Shown piece by piece: positions 25,596 to 34,326 of a stretch of 64,000 nucleotides of DNA. Position numbers and translations under genes: made by a program. Position 1 is the first letter of the stretch; each line of letters starts with the position of its first letter. The stretch spans positions 1 through 64,000 of the forward strand of contig NZ_JBPZGZ010000001.1 in the NCBI RefSeq assembly GCF_051857475.1, written 5' to 3'. Under the pieces are notes generated by a model, which did no database searches, was not told where the DNA came from, and saw only the letters and a program-made list of their open reading frames with translations. Origin of the DNA: Pelomonas sp051857475 (GTDB lineage: Bacteria; Pseudomonadota; Gammaproteobacteria; Burkholderiales; Burkholderiaceae_C).

Positions 25596-26027
25596 TCAAC
25601 TCCGCTTGTCGCTCGTCGGCGCCGGGATGCTCGGCCCGACTTGCGGTGCATCGCATATGACGGTGCGCTCTGCAGGCTTGAAGTACAGCGCCCCCGAGCA
25701 CTGGCTATTGCCCTTCCATCGATACCCGGCCGCCTGCATTCGGCCTGTCACCGTCGCCAGCGCTTGACCGTTCTGGGATATGAGGAAGGACCGTCGTCGC
25801 TCCCCTCGGGAGTCCATGTAGCCGGTTGGGTGCACACCATGCGTGCCATATGGCTCGGCCTTGATGTCGTCGTCGGATGGTGCGCTAGCCGCTGATGAGG
25901 CAGCAGAGGCTACGGCCGGTGGCGCTGGCATGTTGCGGACCGGCGTGGTGACCGCAGCCATTGCTTCGGCCGCTTTGGCCTGCGCAGCAGTCTGATTCTT
26001 CGACCCGGCATCCGTCGTCCATGGCAT
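25596..26027 (-). CDS. Hypothetical protein, start uncertain
   Basis: A 143-residue reading from MPWTTDAGSKNQTAAQAKAA. The first 60 residues are Ala/Pro-rich and low complexity, possibly a linker. The rest (SFLISQNGQALATVTGRMQA then AGYRWKGNSQCSGALYFKPA and RTVICDAP) looks like a small folded domain with two Cys. The frame stays open upstream to 26207, overlapping the next gene by 64 bp, so the true start or a lost N-terminus cannot be settled. No good ribosome site is visible. No family is recognised. Confidence 0.4.
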   Translation of the reverse strand: MPWTTDAGSKNQTAAQAKAAEAMAAVTTPVRNMPAPPAVASAASSAASAPSDDDIKAEPYGTHGVHPTGYMDSRGERRRSFLISQNGQALATVTGRMQAAGYRWKGNSQCSGALYFKPAERTVICDAPQVGPSIPAPTSDKRS

Positions 26028-26143
26028 TTTCAATTTGCCTGTCACGACAGCTCGCACTTGCTTTGCGTCGAGGAGGCCGACCGCGCGTTGCTCGCGCGTG
26101 TGCGTCGGAGCTTCGCTGTACGCGCCTCGAAGTGGAGGTAGGG

Positions 26144-26551
26144 TCACGCTTTGCTCGCTTGACGAGCCAATGCGCGAAGGTGATCCGAGGCAGCTTGATC
26201 GTCGCAAATGTGCAGGCGAACCTCTTTCAAGACGGAACCTTCGAAGCGAAATTGCTCGGCGATGTAGATCGTTCCCTTTGACTTCGCGAGGCCAGCACGC
26301 ATGGTGGCAAAAACGATCTCGTCGTCACCGAAGACCCCAAGCAGTTCGAATCGGGTGAAGTCGTAGAACTCACGGACCTTTGGATAGAACTCTTGAAATT
26401 CCGCAAGCCCGTGAAACGTTCCACCGAAAGGTAGTGAAGCGGGCTCGTGCATGACGAGGTTCTTGTCGAAACGATCCGGATAGTCTTCAAGTCGGCGCTT
26501 GGTGCCGATCATCTCAGCGATAAATTGCTTGTTTGACAGACTGCTTGCCAT
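26144..26551 (-). CDS. SnoaL-like / NTF2-fold protein
   Basis: A 135-residue protein with the NTF2-like cone fold pattern: N-terminal helices, LVMHEPASLPFGGTFHGLAEFQEFY (the usual loop after an acidic or basic pocket residue, then GGTFxGxxxF), a central helix, and antiparallel strands FTRFELLGVFGDDEIVFATM / KGTIYIAEQFRFEGSVLKEVRLHI. Family members are small enzymes or ligand-binding proteins; the substrate is unknown. The start ATG is followed by ASSLSNKQFIAEMI. Nothing nearby indicates a pathway. Confidence 0.7.
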   Translation of the reverse strand: MASSLSNKQFIAEMIGTKRRLEDYPDRFDKNLVMHEPASLPFGGTFHGLAEFQEFYPKVREFYDFTRFELLGVFGDDEIVFATMRAGLAKSKGTIYIAEQFRFEGSVLKEVRLHICDDQAASDHLRALARQASKA

Positions 26552-27671
26552 GAGGTGTCTTCATTGAATGGATCGATCGGGACAGTCGTCGCTACGCAGC
26601 GCTTCTTTGTCACTGCTTTAGTTGCAGGCTGTACGTGTGCGACGAGGGTCAAGGTTGTTGCAGAACACTCCGGTCTTTTGGGGCGGCGAAGTTGTTCACG
26701 AAGAGTGCGTCTCTTGGCTGAGGCGTTACTCGTCCGCTGTCTCTTGGCAACGTTTTGTGCCTCGCCTGAGGCTTCGTTCAAGTCTGAGCGATGTTTAGAA
26801 AATTGAGTCTATGCACATTGCTGTCGGTGGCTGACTACGGTGTTTCGTGGTTGCCTCGCGGTGAAGGGTGGCTCTGGACTGCCGCCTTTTCTAATGTTCA
26901 CGGAACCGGGCGCGCTGGCCGTTGGCTGTGGGTGCCTTCGCCCTGTCCAACTGCACGTTCACGCTCCGCATCGCCGCGCAACCGTAGGGTCCGAATCACC
27001 GTTCGCCGCACTCGGGAGGCCGAGGCCCAAGGGAAGGTGATTGCATTCACCGACGATCGTCGCGTGACCGCCGATGCGTATCGCGCGGCGAGATTCGTCG
27101 GTCATCTGCACGATGCTCCCCGCTGAGCGAATGACGGCTCCGCCGACGCCGGCGCGCCGTACAAATCCTTGTCCTGACATACGACTTTTCGTAGCCAGCA
27201 CTCGCCGTCGATCGATATCGGAGCGAGTGCCTGGCAAATAGACTGCGATGGCCTCGCATCACACTCCAGGTCGTTTGGTTCGCATGGCAGCGCCATCGGG
27301 AGGATCCCCCGAGGCAGCTGGTGCCGAAATTCCAGACTCGTTCTGCCAATGCGACCAGCCTCGCTTCATCTGACGATGACCTCCGTCGGTGGCTGAGACT
27401 GCCGAATATGGCCGGTAGCGGCGCAGGCCTCGCAACGGAGATGAGGGCACCCATGTCGAATGTTGTACCGGTAGCGATCCAACGCCGCTCATCGAACTTG
27501 GAGAACGTGAGCCGGGCCACGATTCCGGTTTCAACGATGCACGAGGAAACACCTGGCCCTTGCAGGGCGTGTGTTGCGCCGATAGCGCCTGACCCTTCTC
27601 GTCATCGCGAGGCTCGACGTGAAAGACGAGCCAACTTTGACTTCAAGGCGGCTGGAGCAAGGTTGGTCTGG
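26552..27671. other. 1.1-kb stretch without a supported gene
   Basis: Several frames of 80-160 codons overlap on both strands, none with a family match or ribosome site. The minus frame 27047-27520 begins MARLTFSKFDERRWIATGTT in a protein-like way but turns into Arg/Ser/His-rich sequence, and an adjacent minus frame (27102-27296) shows a Cys-bearing protein-like run. Together they suggest a decayed gene with frameshifts on the minus strand. Confidence 0.4.
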
Positions 27672-28853
27672 ATGCTTGCGTTGACGGTTCCAGGCCATGT
27701 TGCGTGGTCGGCCACGCCGCTTGGAAGCATCGACCAGCTGCCGCTGTCGGCTGGACAGAACATCGTCCATGCCGCCCCGGTCATCACGGAGGTCCCCTCA
27801 ATCGAACTGCCCGGCGTACCGGCCCGTGTGGCGGCTGTGTTCGCCAGCATGTTCCCCAGTGATCCCGCCGATTCGTCGGCCAGCCAGAATTCGCTCGCAT
27901 GGGGCGACATCCCTGGCCTCGGGACTTTCGACGTCATCCAGGGCGAGGACCTATCGGCGCAATACTTGGCTGGCCTTGCCCGCACCATCAGCCTCCCCGA
28001 GACCGGAAAGGACGATGTGCGCATCAAGCTGCAGGGTAGACCGGGAAACCTGTGGCGAACGGATGAATACACGTTGCGAGGTGAACCGATCTGGATGGAA
28101 TGCAGCTTTATCGTCACCTTCTTTGCGACGACGCAGGGCACACGTGTCGAGGTGCACGAAATCGGGACGCTCTTGCCAGGTCGTCAGTTGATCTCCAACC
28201 CGCGTACCTTGAAGTCCGATTGGGGGTATGACTTGCGCGATATGCCCTATCCGACCCGCAAGGAGCCATTGAAGCTGCTGCAGCTCCTGCACAAGAAATG
28301 GTCGGCCTCGACAGCCCTGGGCGCCGACAAGCTGCCCTGGCCGCCTCGCGCGATGCCCGGACGCAACGCCTTTCGCAAGCGCCTCGAGATGTTGATAGAC
28401 ACCGAGCGACTGAGAGTGACGGACGCCCGTGGTGCTCTCGACCCGTCGGATCCTTCTAAGCTGCGCATCGGCTGCGAGATGGTCCACGACGATGACGAGC
28501 CGCTGGTGTTTCCCCCAGGCACCGATCTGCATAGCGCCTTGCAGTTGCTTCAGGGCATCGAGCCCGTTTCCGCACGGGCGGGATTCGATAGGCCATGGCC
28601 GTTGCTGGGTGTGGCCTATCCCATCGGCAACAACCTTTTTGTGCCTGCACGTACCGTGTTGAAGCCGCACGAACGGATCAAGCTGGACGAAACCATCTCG
28701 TTGACGATATTCAAGCTGCGTCCGGGGCGGTACCGCATTCACTTGATGCTGTTCGCCAACACACGAGCCGGCCGGGTGCAGTACTCGGAGCAGACTGGCT
28801 CCGGAGTCACTTTCGAAATACCGGACAAGCTGCAGCAAGCAAAGCCGCAGTAG
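27672..28853 (+). CDS. Hypothetical exported protein
   Basis: A 393-residue protein beginning at a hydrophobic signal-like segment (MLALTVPGHVAWSA). The frame is open from 27321, but the first 117 codons are Arg/Ser-rich and improbable. A TTG three codons earlier, with GGAG upstream, is an alternative start. The mature part has a long, evenly mixed sequence with GEPIWMECSFIVTFFATTQG, WGYDLRDMPYPTRKEPLKLL and a C-terminal beta region (ISLTIFKLRPGRYRIHLMLF). No family is recognised. It is probably periplasmic. It is not obviously linked to its neighbours, and hipA lies downstream on the opposite strand. Confidence 0.55.
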   Translation: MLALTVPGHVAWSATPLGSIDQLPLSAGQNIVHAAPVITEVPSIELPGVPARVAAVFASMFPSDPADSSASQNSLAWGDIPGLGTFDVIQGEDLSAQYLAGLARTISLPETGKDDVRIKLQGRPGNLWRTDEYTLRGEPIWMECSFIVTFFATTQGTRVEVHEIGTLLPGRQLISNPRTLKSDWGYDLRDMPYPTRKEPLKLLQLLHKKWSASTALGADKLPWPPRAMPGRNAFRKRLEMLIDTERLRVTDARGALDPSDPSKLRIGCEMVHDDDEPLVFPPGTDLHSALQLLQGIEPVSARAGFDRPWPLLGVAYPIGNNLFVPARTVLKPHERIKLDETISLTIFKLRPGRYRIHLMLFANTRAGRVQYSEQTGSGVTFEIPDKLQQAKPQ

Positions 28854-29089
28854 CGGTATGACAACTCGTTCGTGCGGTGAAGGCGGTGTAGGCAGTTGGG
28901 CAACCTAGGTTGCCCAGACGAGGCAGAATCAGCCGCTGGGTCACTCGGGACAGTCTGATTCGGTCACATGCTTGAAGGCCTGGACGTCTGGAACCCAGCT
29001 TCAGTGCGCTTCATTGAAGGCCACAGTGGTCGTAGTCCCACTCCTCTCGTGGATCACTTGAATTCAGCACTCTCTGTCGTTTTCGCGGC

Positions 29090-30352
29090 TTACTCGGCAG
29101 TATCAAAACCGGGATAGGCGAAGGCCCCAGCGATGCGATCACAGTCGCTGACGGTGACACCTGCTTCCCGAGCCGTCGCGTACCAGCTTGCGCTTACCTG
29201 AGCGTGCATTGCGCGAACGATGGCTTCTGCTTCATCTCGAATTAGTAGAAAGCGCGCGTGCTGGCTTTTTAGATTGCCAGCATTGGCTGCGCGCCCCGCA
29301 TCGCCGCAGATCATGGCTAGGTCGCGCCGTTCGATGCTGACGGGCGTCGTCGGTGTGAGGTCATATGCCGGTGACAGCATCCAATCGGAGCCGCGCGCGA
29401 TCACCGCATGATTTCGCGGGTGATCGTCGTTGTTGCTGATCAGGGCGTTAAAGCACATGCGAAGGAAAAGTTCGCGCGCATTGTCTTCTGGCTGTGCACA
29501 GGCGCGCCGAACTTCCTCGGCCAGGGCGACATAGGACCACCGTTCGCGCGAGCGATGCGTGTCGTCAGCGCGTAGCAGCGTCAGTGCACTGACCATGCGG
29601 GCGCGCATATAGCCGCCGTCGGTTTTCAGTCGATCAAAGCGTTTTACAAGCAGTACAGAGCGACCGGCAACCTCGACGACGCGGCTGGCCGCGACATTGA
29701 TGCCGCAAGTCCGTGCGAGGACCAGCATTGCATGCTCGACTTTCGCACTGTCCCAACGGTCGTCAGGGCGATTGAATTTGGCGATCCATAAGCCTTCCTC
29801 GTCTTCGATGACGGCCTTTGGTCTGGCGCCGCCCATGGAGGTGCCGAGAAGTAGCAGGTTCTCCACCTGCTCGGTATCGCCGGCTCCGTCGCCCTCTTGC
29901 GCCACGATGGCATCGGCGGCGCGCTGCAGTTCGGTGAGATCTAACGTTCGGTTGAAGTGCCGTCTGGGCGCGGGCGGCACCGAATTCAAGCCGAAGCCTA
30001 GTGCGCCGGCCCTGTCATCCGGCGAATGCAACAAATACTGCAGTTCACCAAGCGATGTTTGCCCGAGATGGCGCTCAATGAGTCGGCGTCCCCAGTAGTC
30101 AGGGCTGGCGTCCCGTATGGCGCCGAACATGCCGCCCAGTGCCGCCGTTGAATAGGTCCGCGGAGCAAGCTTCAGCTCGACTGGGTCAAGGGGCACTGCA
30201 TCCGGCCGCGCAAGGTAGCTTCTGCCATAGACGAAACGCCCTTCAGATGCACCATTCCGATTTGCGCCCAAGGTAAAGCGACCGGCGGTCACGGGTTCCG
30301 TCCAGCCGGGAAGGGTTATGTAAACGAAGCATTCTCGAGGCTCAGAAGTCAT
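29090..30352 (-). CDS. hipA: HipA-type serine/threonine kinase toxin
   Basis: A 420-residue protein of the HipA family. It has the N-terminal HipA_N-like domain (GRFTLGANRNGASEGRFVYG), the Gly-rich ATP loop and Lys (GTSMGGARPKAVIEDEEGLW), the catalytic loop NALISNNDDHPRNHAV and the metal-binding LSPAYDLTP. HipA of E. coli phosphorylates glutamyl-tRNA synthetase and induces growth arrest; the target here is unknown. Its start overlaps the upstream hipB stop by 11 bp, typical translational coupling of a toxin-antitoxin pair. All the main motifs are present, so it looks functional. Confidence 0.92.
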   Translation of the reverse strand: MTSEPRECFVYITLPGWTEPVTAGRFTLGANRNGASEGRFVYGRSYLARPDAVPLDPVELKLAPRTYSTAALGGMFGAIRDASPDYWGRRLIERHLGQTSLGELQYLLHSPDDRAGALGFGLNSVPPAPRRHFNRTLDLTELQRAADAIVAQEGDGAGDTEQVENLLLLGTSMGGARPKAVIEDEEGLWIAKFNRPDDRWDSAKVEHAMLVLARTCGINVAASRVVEVAGRSVLLVKRFDRLKTDGGYMRARMVSALTLLRADDTHRSRERWSYVALAEEVRRACAQPEDNARELFLRMCFNALISNNDDHPRNHAVIARGSDWMLSPAYDLTPTTPVSIERRDLAMICGDAGRAANAGNLKSQHARFLLIRDEAEAIVRAMHAQVSASWYATAREAGVTVSDCDRIAGAFAYPGFDTAE

Positions 30353-30713
30353 TGTCGAGATCTCCGCTCGGCCGTGCCCTCACGCGCTCACGCGCGAGCG
30401 CCAGTGTCTGGCCTTCGGCGTCCTTTTCCGGCGATGCGAGGTCCGCCGCCTGGTCAAGCAGGCCCAACGCCCATAGCAGAGCTAGGTAGACAGCGACACC
30501 GGTTGAGGGCTTGCCTTTCTCGGCGTCGGAAACGGCACGAATTCCTGTCCCGATCTTCTCGGCGATCTCAGCAACAGTGAGGTTGCGTCGGACGCGTGCC
30601 GTCTTGAGGCTGGCTCCAAGGCGTGTCAGCGCTTGTTCGACCTCAAAGGGGGGGGCGGCGAGCAGCTTGTTGCGGGCGGTCATTGCGGTACCTAGCTGCT
30701 GGCGCATAGCCAT
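30342..30713 (-). CDS. hipB: HipB-type antitoxin and repressor
   Basis: A 123-residue XRE helix-turn-helix protein (LGASLKTARVRRNLTVAEIA, then EKIGTGIRAVSDAEKGKPST, about 30-75) upstream of and overlapping hipA. The C-terminal 35 residues (DAEGQTLALARERVRARPSG) probably contact HipA. It should bind HipA and repress the operon. An ATG ten codons in (30683) is a possible alternative start. Two palindromes lie upstream at 30752-30793. It is only distantly similar to the HipB-like protein at 14642. Confidence 0.85.
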   Translation of the reverse strand: MAMRQQLGTAMTARNKLLAAPPFEVEQALTRLGASLKTARVRRNLTVAEIAEKIGTGIRAVSDAEKGKPSTGVAVYLALLWALGLLDQAADLASPEKDAEGQTLALARERVRARPSGDLDNDF

Positions 30714-30751
30714 AGAGACCCATGCCCAGCATGCTTCAATGTTGGAAAAAT

Positions 30752-30793
30752 TGCTCTCAAGAGCATTTTATGCAGCCTAGCAAGCTTTCTAGG
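30752..30793 (-). promoter_or_regulatory. Palindromes upstream of hipBA (candidate operators)
   Basis: Two inverted repeats lie just upstream of hipB: TGCTCT at 30752-30757 with AGAGCA at 30760-30765, and CCTAGCAAGCTTTCTAGG at 30776-30793, an 18-bp palindrome broken only at two symmetric positions. A further GCTAGG half-site occurs near 30888. HipB-type proteins bind such palindromes over their own promoter. The function is inferred from position. Confidence 0.5.
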
Positions 30794-31090
30794 TTAATTT
30801 TTTAAGAGTCTGATACTTGCGCAAACTCCCACTGGGGTGAGCCCAAGATCGGCTCGCCCGAAAGCATCGCAAGAAACCTATCAAGTCTGCTAGGTTGCTA
30901 TTGAGGCTTGCTGCTGTTTTGCGCCAAGGAGACCCACCACGCGTTGTGAATTACTTCTAGCACCTTCAGGGCAGCCTTAGGAATCGGGTAAGGGGCGGTG
31001 CGCCAGGCGAATCCTCTGCCACGCATGAACATGTGTATCGTGCCAAGCTGCAGGCCGGGCAGAAGCTGTCCCTGTACTTCGCGGACCTTA

Positions 31091-31651
31091 ATGCGCACGT
31101 ATGCCATGTACGCCTACGAAGCCGCCGCTGGAGTCGTGTTTGATGAGCCGACGATGGCGACGAATGATGTCGACCTTTTTCTCACCGCCGATTCGCGGAT
31201 GAAGTTCGCGCAAGTCGTTGAAGAGCGCGTAAGCATGCTCGACTTCCTGAAGGAAGCGGATCCGACCTTTGAGCGCAACGAAGACCAGAAGGAGTCAGCA
31301 ATGAACAGCGATGGCTTCTCGGTCGACTTTCTGCGGCGCAGTGAAAAGGAGCAGTGCACGAACCCGTATTCGATCTCAGGGATCGAAGGGGACATCTATC
31401 CGGCGAAGGCCAAGGAGTCGACCAAGTTCATCGGCTCACCAGCATTCGAGCAAGTGATCATCGGCGTCAACGACACCATGACGCTAATGCGGACAATCGA
31501 TCCCGTCACGTTTGCGAGCTTTAAGGAGTGGATGTCGACCCTGACGGACCGCGAGGCGTTAAAGCTCAATCGTGACAAGCTGCAGGCGGAGGCCGTGCGG
31601 CAACTGTTGGCCGAAGGACGGTTGGTCTCGAAGATCCAGGCATCTTCCTGA
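31091..31651 (+). pseudogene. GSU2403-family nucleotidyltransferase-fold protein, N-terminally truncated
   Basis: The frame TYAMYAYEAAAGV...NDVDLFL...MLDFLKEADPTFERNEDQKE...GFSVDFLRR...FEQVIIGVNDTMTLMRTIDP...FASFKEWMS matches the central and C-terminal part of proteins with the GSU2403 nucleotidyltransferase-like fold. These are normally about 300 residues and start well before this point. The N-terminal hundred or more residues are replaced by unrelated sequence that starts abruptly at about 31090. The first ATG in frame (31091) has no ribosome site. The gene is probably broken by a rearrangement. In islands such proteins are suspected toxins or phage-defence parts. Confidence 0.6.
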
Positions 31652-31803
31652 ACCGCGGTGTGCTGAAAATTTCAGGCGCTGAAGCCTGCGCAGGCCGCCC
31701 CAGACGCGGATCGCGCAGCCAGCCCCCGAGTGTGATACCGCCCAATTCGAGAGGGGCCTGCTCAAGCTGGCCCCTCAGCGTTCGCCGTACCTCGCCTAAA
31801 GCA

Positions 31804-33210
31804 CTACTTTCGGCGTGGCACCGTCTCGATGGTTGTTGTGCCGGGTCGTCGCCCGGCTTCCGTCACGGGAATGAACTCTCCAGAACGGGCGCCGCGACCA
31901 ACGCGCGTAGTGGGTCCGGTAGGCGTGTTGGCGATTGAATCGAGCAACCGCGCCCAGGCCTGAAGAGCGGTGAGGCGCTCGCTGAAATAGTCGTGGCGGT
32001 CGTAGATGCCCTCGACGTTCTTCAGCTTGTGGTTCAGCGCCCGCTCGGCGACGAAGCGATCAACGCCGAGCCTGGCCATGTTGGTCCGAGCGGTCCGACG
32101 CATGTCGTGCACGGTGAAGTGCTCAATGTCTAGGACTTCCAGCCGCTTGAGAGCGACGTTCAGAGTGTCAGGCCCGACGTGCGGAAACCGGTTGACCTTG
32201 GGTTGCCCTAGTCGGCTCCTGACGAGTCGGCGAGCGGGGAAGACGTGCAGGCTGCCGCAAGACAGCACGCGAACTTCTTTCAGCCACTCGAGGACCGTGT
32301 CGGCAAGCGGAATGACGATCGCGGTTTTCGTCTTGGTGCGCTCCTTCTGCAGCGTCCAAATGCCAGCCTCAAGATCGAAGGCGTCCCATCGAGCAGACAG
32401 CAGCTCCATCTTGCGGACGCAAAGGGCGAGCAGCAACCAGACGGCCAGTTCATTGATGCGGCCGAAATTTGGCGTGTCCCGCATGGACGAGGCCAGCTGT
32501 TCAATTTCCTCGACGGCAAGAGCCCGTTCTCTGGGTACCTCCGGGCCGCCAGCATCTGCAAGTTCGAAATCAGCCGCAGGATTGCGCTCAATCCAATGAT
32601 TGCGCACGGCCATCTTGAACATTCGGTTCAAGTACAGCAGCGCATCGTTGGCAACGGTAGGGGCGCCATTGGCGACGATGCGCATCAGCACCCGATCCAC
32701 GTGCATTGGCTGCACGTCCTTGGGGGTCAGAGCGCCGATTACCGGATAGATGTGCTTCTTCAACACGCGCGCGACGACGCTCGGGTGCTTGTATCGAGGC
32801 TCGATGTAGCGCTCGTACCAGAGTTGCCCCAGGTCTCGAACCGTCGGTACCTCACCCAGCTTGGCCTTCTCTACCTGCTTGGCGGCGGCCACGTCGACGC
32901 CGCGCTCGATGAGAGCCCGGTCTTTGCGGGCCTGCTCCCGCGCCTGCTTGAGTGTCAGCTCGGGGTAGCGGCCAAGGACCTTCTCGCGCGACCGGCCGTG
33001 CACCCTGAAGCGCAAGATCCACGAGGCCTTGCCCTCGCGCGCTGATTTCGCGCTGGCGACGAAGGTCAGGCCCTCGCCGACCGCGTGATCCGTGGCGCCA
33101 TTTGCCAACCAAGCTTTGAGCCCACGGTCAGTGAGCAGCTTCTTTCGCTTGTCCAATTTCGCATCTCCGTCATAGGAGGCTGTGGGGTTCCGGTGCAGAA
33201 AATTCCGCAT
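31804..33210 (-). CDS. Tyrosine recombinase / site-specific integrase
   Basis: A 468-residue integrase of the P4-like class. An N-terminal DUF4102-type arm-binding domain (LTDRGLKAWLANG, SWILRFRVHGRSREKVLGRY then PELTLKQAREQARKDRALI), a SAM-like core-binding domain, and a catalytic domain with Arg (CVRKMELLSARW), His-x-x-Arg (VHDMRRTART), His (ALNHKL) and nucleophile Tyr (GIYDRHDY). It would integrate and excise the element lying to its left. The ATG at 33210 is chosen. The 26 extra residues from 33288 are the translation of the direct repeats at 33229-33270 and are unlikely to be coding. It stands next to the 3' end of yicC, the probable attachment site. Confidence 0.9.
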   Translation of the reverse strand: MRNFLHRNPTASYDGDAKLDKRKKLLTDRGLKAWLANGATDHAVGEGLTFVASAKSAREGKASWILRFRVHGRSREKVLGRYPELTLKQAREQARKDRALIERGVDVAAAKQVEKAKLGEVPTVRDLGQLWYERYIEPRYKHPSVVARVLKKHIYPVIGALTPKDVQPMHVDRVLMRIVANGAPTVANDALLYLNRMFKMAVRNHWIERNPAADFELADAGGPEVPRERALAVEEIEQLASSMRDTPNFGRINELAVWLLLALCVRKMELLSARWDAFDLEAGIWTLQKERTKTKTAIVIPLADTVLEWLKEVRVLSCGSLHVFPARRLVRSRLGQPKVNRFPHVGPDTLNVALKRLEVLDIEHFTVHDMRRTARTNMARLGVDRFVAERALNHKLKNVEGIYDRHDYFSERLTALQAWARLLDSIANTPTGPTTRVGRGARSGEFIPVTEAGRRPGTTTIETVPRRK

Positions 33211-33228
33211 CGTGAGATGCGGCAATTC

Positions 33229-33270
33229 ACCCCACAAAAAACCCCACACGAACCCCACACTACACCCCAA
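33229..33270 (+). repeat. Direct repeats beside the integrase (candidate arm-type sites)
   Basis: ACCCCACA occurs at 33229, 33241 and 33252, with a partial copy ACCCCAA at 33264, at steps of 11-12 bp, about one helical turn. An inverted copy (TGTGGGG) lies at 33181-33187. Repeats of this kind next to a tyrosine integrase usually bind its N-terminal arm domain. Confidence 0.6.
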
Positions 33271-33341
33271 AAAGGAGGTGCGCTTCACTGCTACGCTGTG
33301 GGACGGTTTGGTGCGAAAAAACCTTTTAAATCAACAGGTTA

Positions 33342-33387
33342 TTGAGTGTTTGGCGCGCGTCCTGGGACGCCCCAAAAACCTACTCAA
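33342..33387. other. Imperfect palindrome at the yicC 3' end (candidate attachment site)
   Basis: TTGAGT (33342-33347) and ACTCAA (33382-33387) flank a central 6-2-6 inverted repeat, GCGTCCTGGGACGC at 33357-33370, giving a near-symmetric 46-bp element that covers the yicC stop codon. It sits between the integrase arm-like repeats and core genome, where an att core with inverted core-binding sites is expected. The element could also terminate yicC transcription, but lacks a T-run. Confidence 0.4.
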
Positions 33388-34294
33388 TGTTTTGCACCTG
33401 CTCGCGCATCTGCTCGATGGCGACCTTCATCTCGACCGAGACGTTGGTCAGTTCGAGGGCGGCCGACTTGGATCCCAGGGTGTTGGCTTCGCGATGTAAT
33501 TCCTGAATCAGGAAATCCAGCCGCTTGCCGAGTTCGCCGCCCTTTTTCAGCAGGCGTGTCAGCTCGTCCAAGTGAGCGCGCAGCCGCCCCAGTTCCTCGG
33601 CCACGTCGATACGGATGGCGAAGGCCGCCGCCTCGTTCAGTGCCCGCTCCTGCAGGGCCTCCTTGGACACGCTGTTGGCACCTCCGGTGGCCGTCAGGGC
33701 CTCCTGCCAGCGCTCCAGGAAGCGCTGCTGCTGGCGTTGCACGACGGCCGGCAGCAGGGGCTCGGCCTCGTCGGCCAGTTCGCGCAGGCGCTTGATGCGT
33801 TCGTTCAGGATGGCGACCAGCTTTTCGCCTTCGCGTTCGCGGGCGTCGGCCAGGCCCTGCACGCAGGCCTGGGCGGCCTCCAGCGTGGCGCTGTCCAGCT
33901 GGGCCGGCGCTGCCGCACCGCTCTTGCACCAGTTCAAGGCCTCGTGGACGGACAGAGGCGCGGCCTGGGGCAGCCAGGTGAGCACCTTGGCTTCCAGGCT
34001 GGCCAGGCGGTTGAGTTGTTCCGGCTGGGGCTGGGGCCAGGCGCCGTCGGCTTCGCGCTGAGTATTGATGCGCAGTTCGATCTTGCCGCGCTTGAAACGC
34101 GCGGCGATCAGTTCGCGCAATTGGGGTTCGAGCCCCCGCAATTCTTCGGGCATGCGCATGGACAGGTCCAGAAACCTGCCGTTGACCGAGCGCAACTCGA
34201 CGCTGACCGAAGCTTGCGGGGAACTGTTGCCATCCTCGGCTTTAGGGGGTTGCGCCAGGGAATTGGCGTACCCGGTCATGCTGTAGACTGGCAT
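33380..34294 (-). CDS. yicC: YicC family endoribonuclease
   Basis: A 304-residue protein with the family's start (MPVYSMTGYANS) and end (EVK-type helix and MREQVQNIE). YicC/YloC proteins are ribonucleases; E. coli YicC acts on the small RNA RyhB. Also seen are ELRSVNGRFLDLSMRMPEEL and RGKIELRINTQ, typical of the N-terminal domain. Length and both termini are complete, so the adjacent integration did not damage the coding region. It is divergent from the kinase gene at 34327, with a 32-bp gap. In Burkholderiales yicC is often found beside the stk-pp2c-rph block. Confidence 0.93.
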   Translation of the reverse strand: MPVYSMTGYANSLAQPPKAEDGNSSPQASVSVELRSVNGRFLDLSMRMPEELRGLEPQLRELIAARFKRGKIELRINTQREADGAWPQPQPEQLNRLASLEAKVLTWLPQAAPLSVHEALNWCKSGAAAPAQLDSATLEAAQACVQGLADAREREGEKLVAILNERIKRLRELADEAEPLLPAVVQRQQQRFLERWQEALTATGGANSVSKEALQERALNEAAAFAIRIDVAEELGRLRAHLDELTRLLKKGGELGKRLDFLIQELHREANTLGSKSAALELTNVSVEMKVAIEQMREQVQNIE

Positions 34295-34326
34295 TTCGCA
34301 TCTCGCAAAACAGACAAAACGCGATT

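Noticed and set aside
26509..26781. A 90-codon minus frame overlapping the SnoaL-like gene start
   Set aside because: Low-complexity basic sequence in the promoter region; treated as chance.
27047..27520. A minus frame beginning MARLTFSKFDERRWIATGTT
   Set aside because: A protein-like start turns into Arg/Ser/His-rich sequence and there is no family match. At best it is a decayed gene, noted under the gap entry.
30898..31107. A 69-codon minus frame ending before the truncated nucleotidyltransferase gene
   Set aside because: Plausible composition but no family, no ribosome site and overlap with the rearrangement joint.
33229..33270. Possible CRISPR-like spacing of the ACCCCACA repeats
   Set aside because: The unit is only 8 bases with 3-4 base gaps and no spacers; integrase arm sites fit better. 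No CRISPR array was found anywhere in the window.
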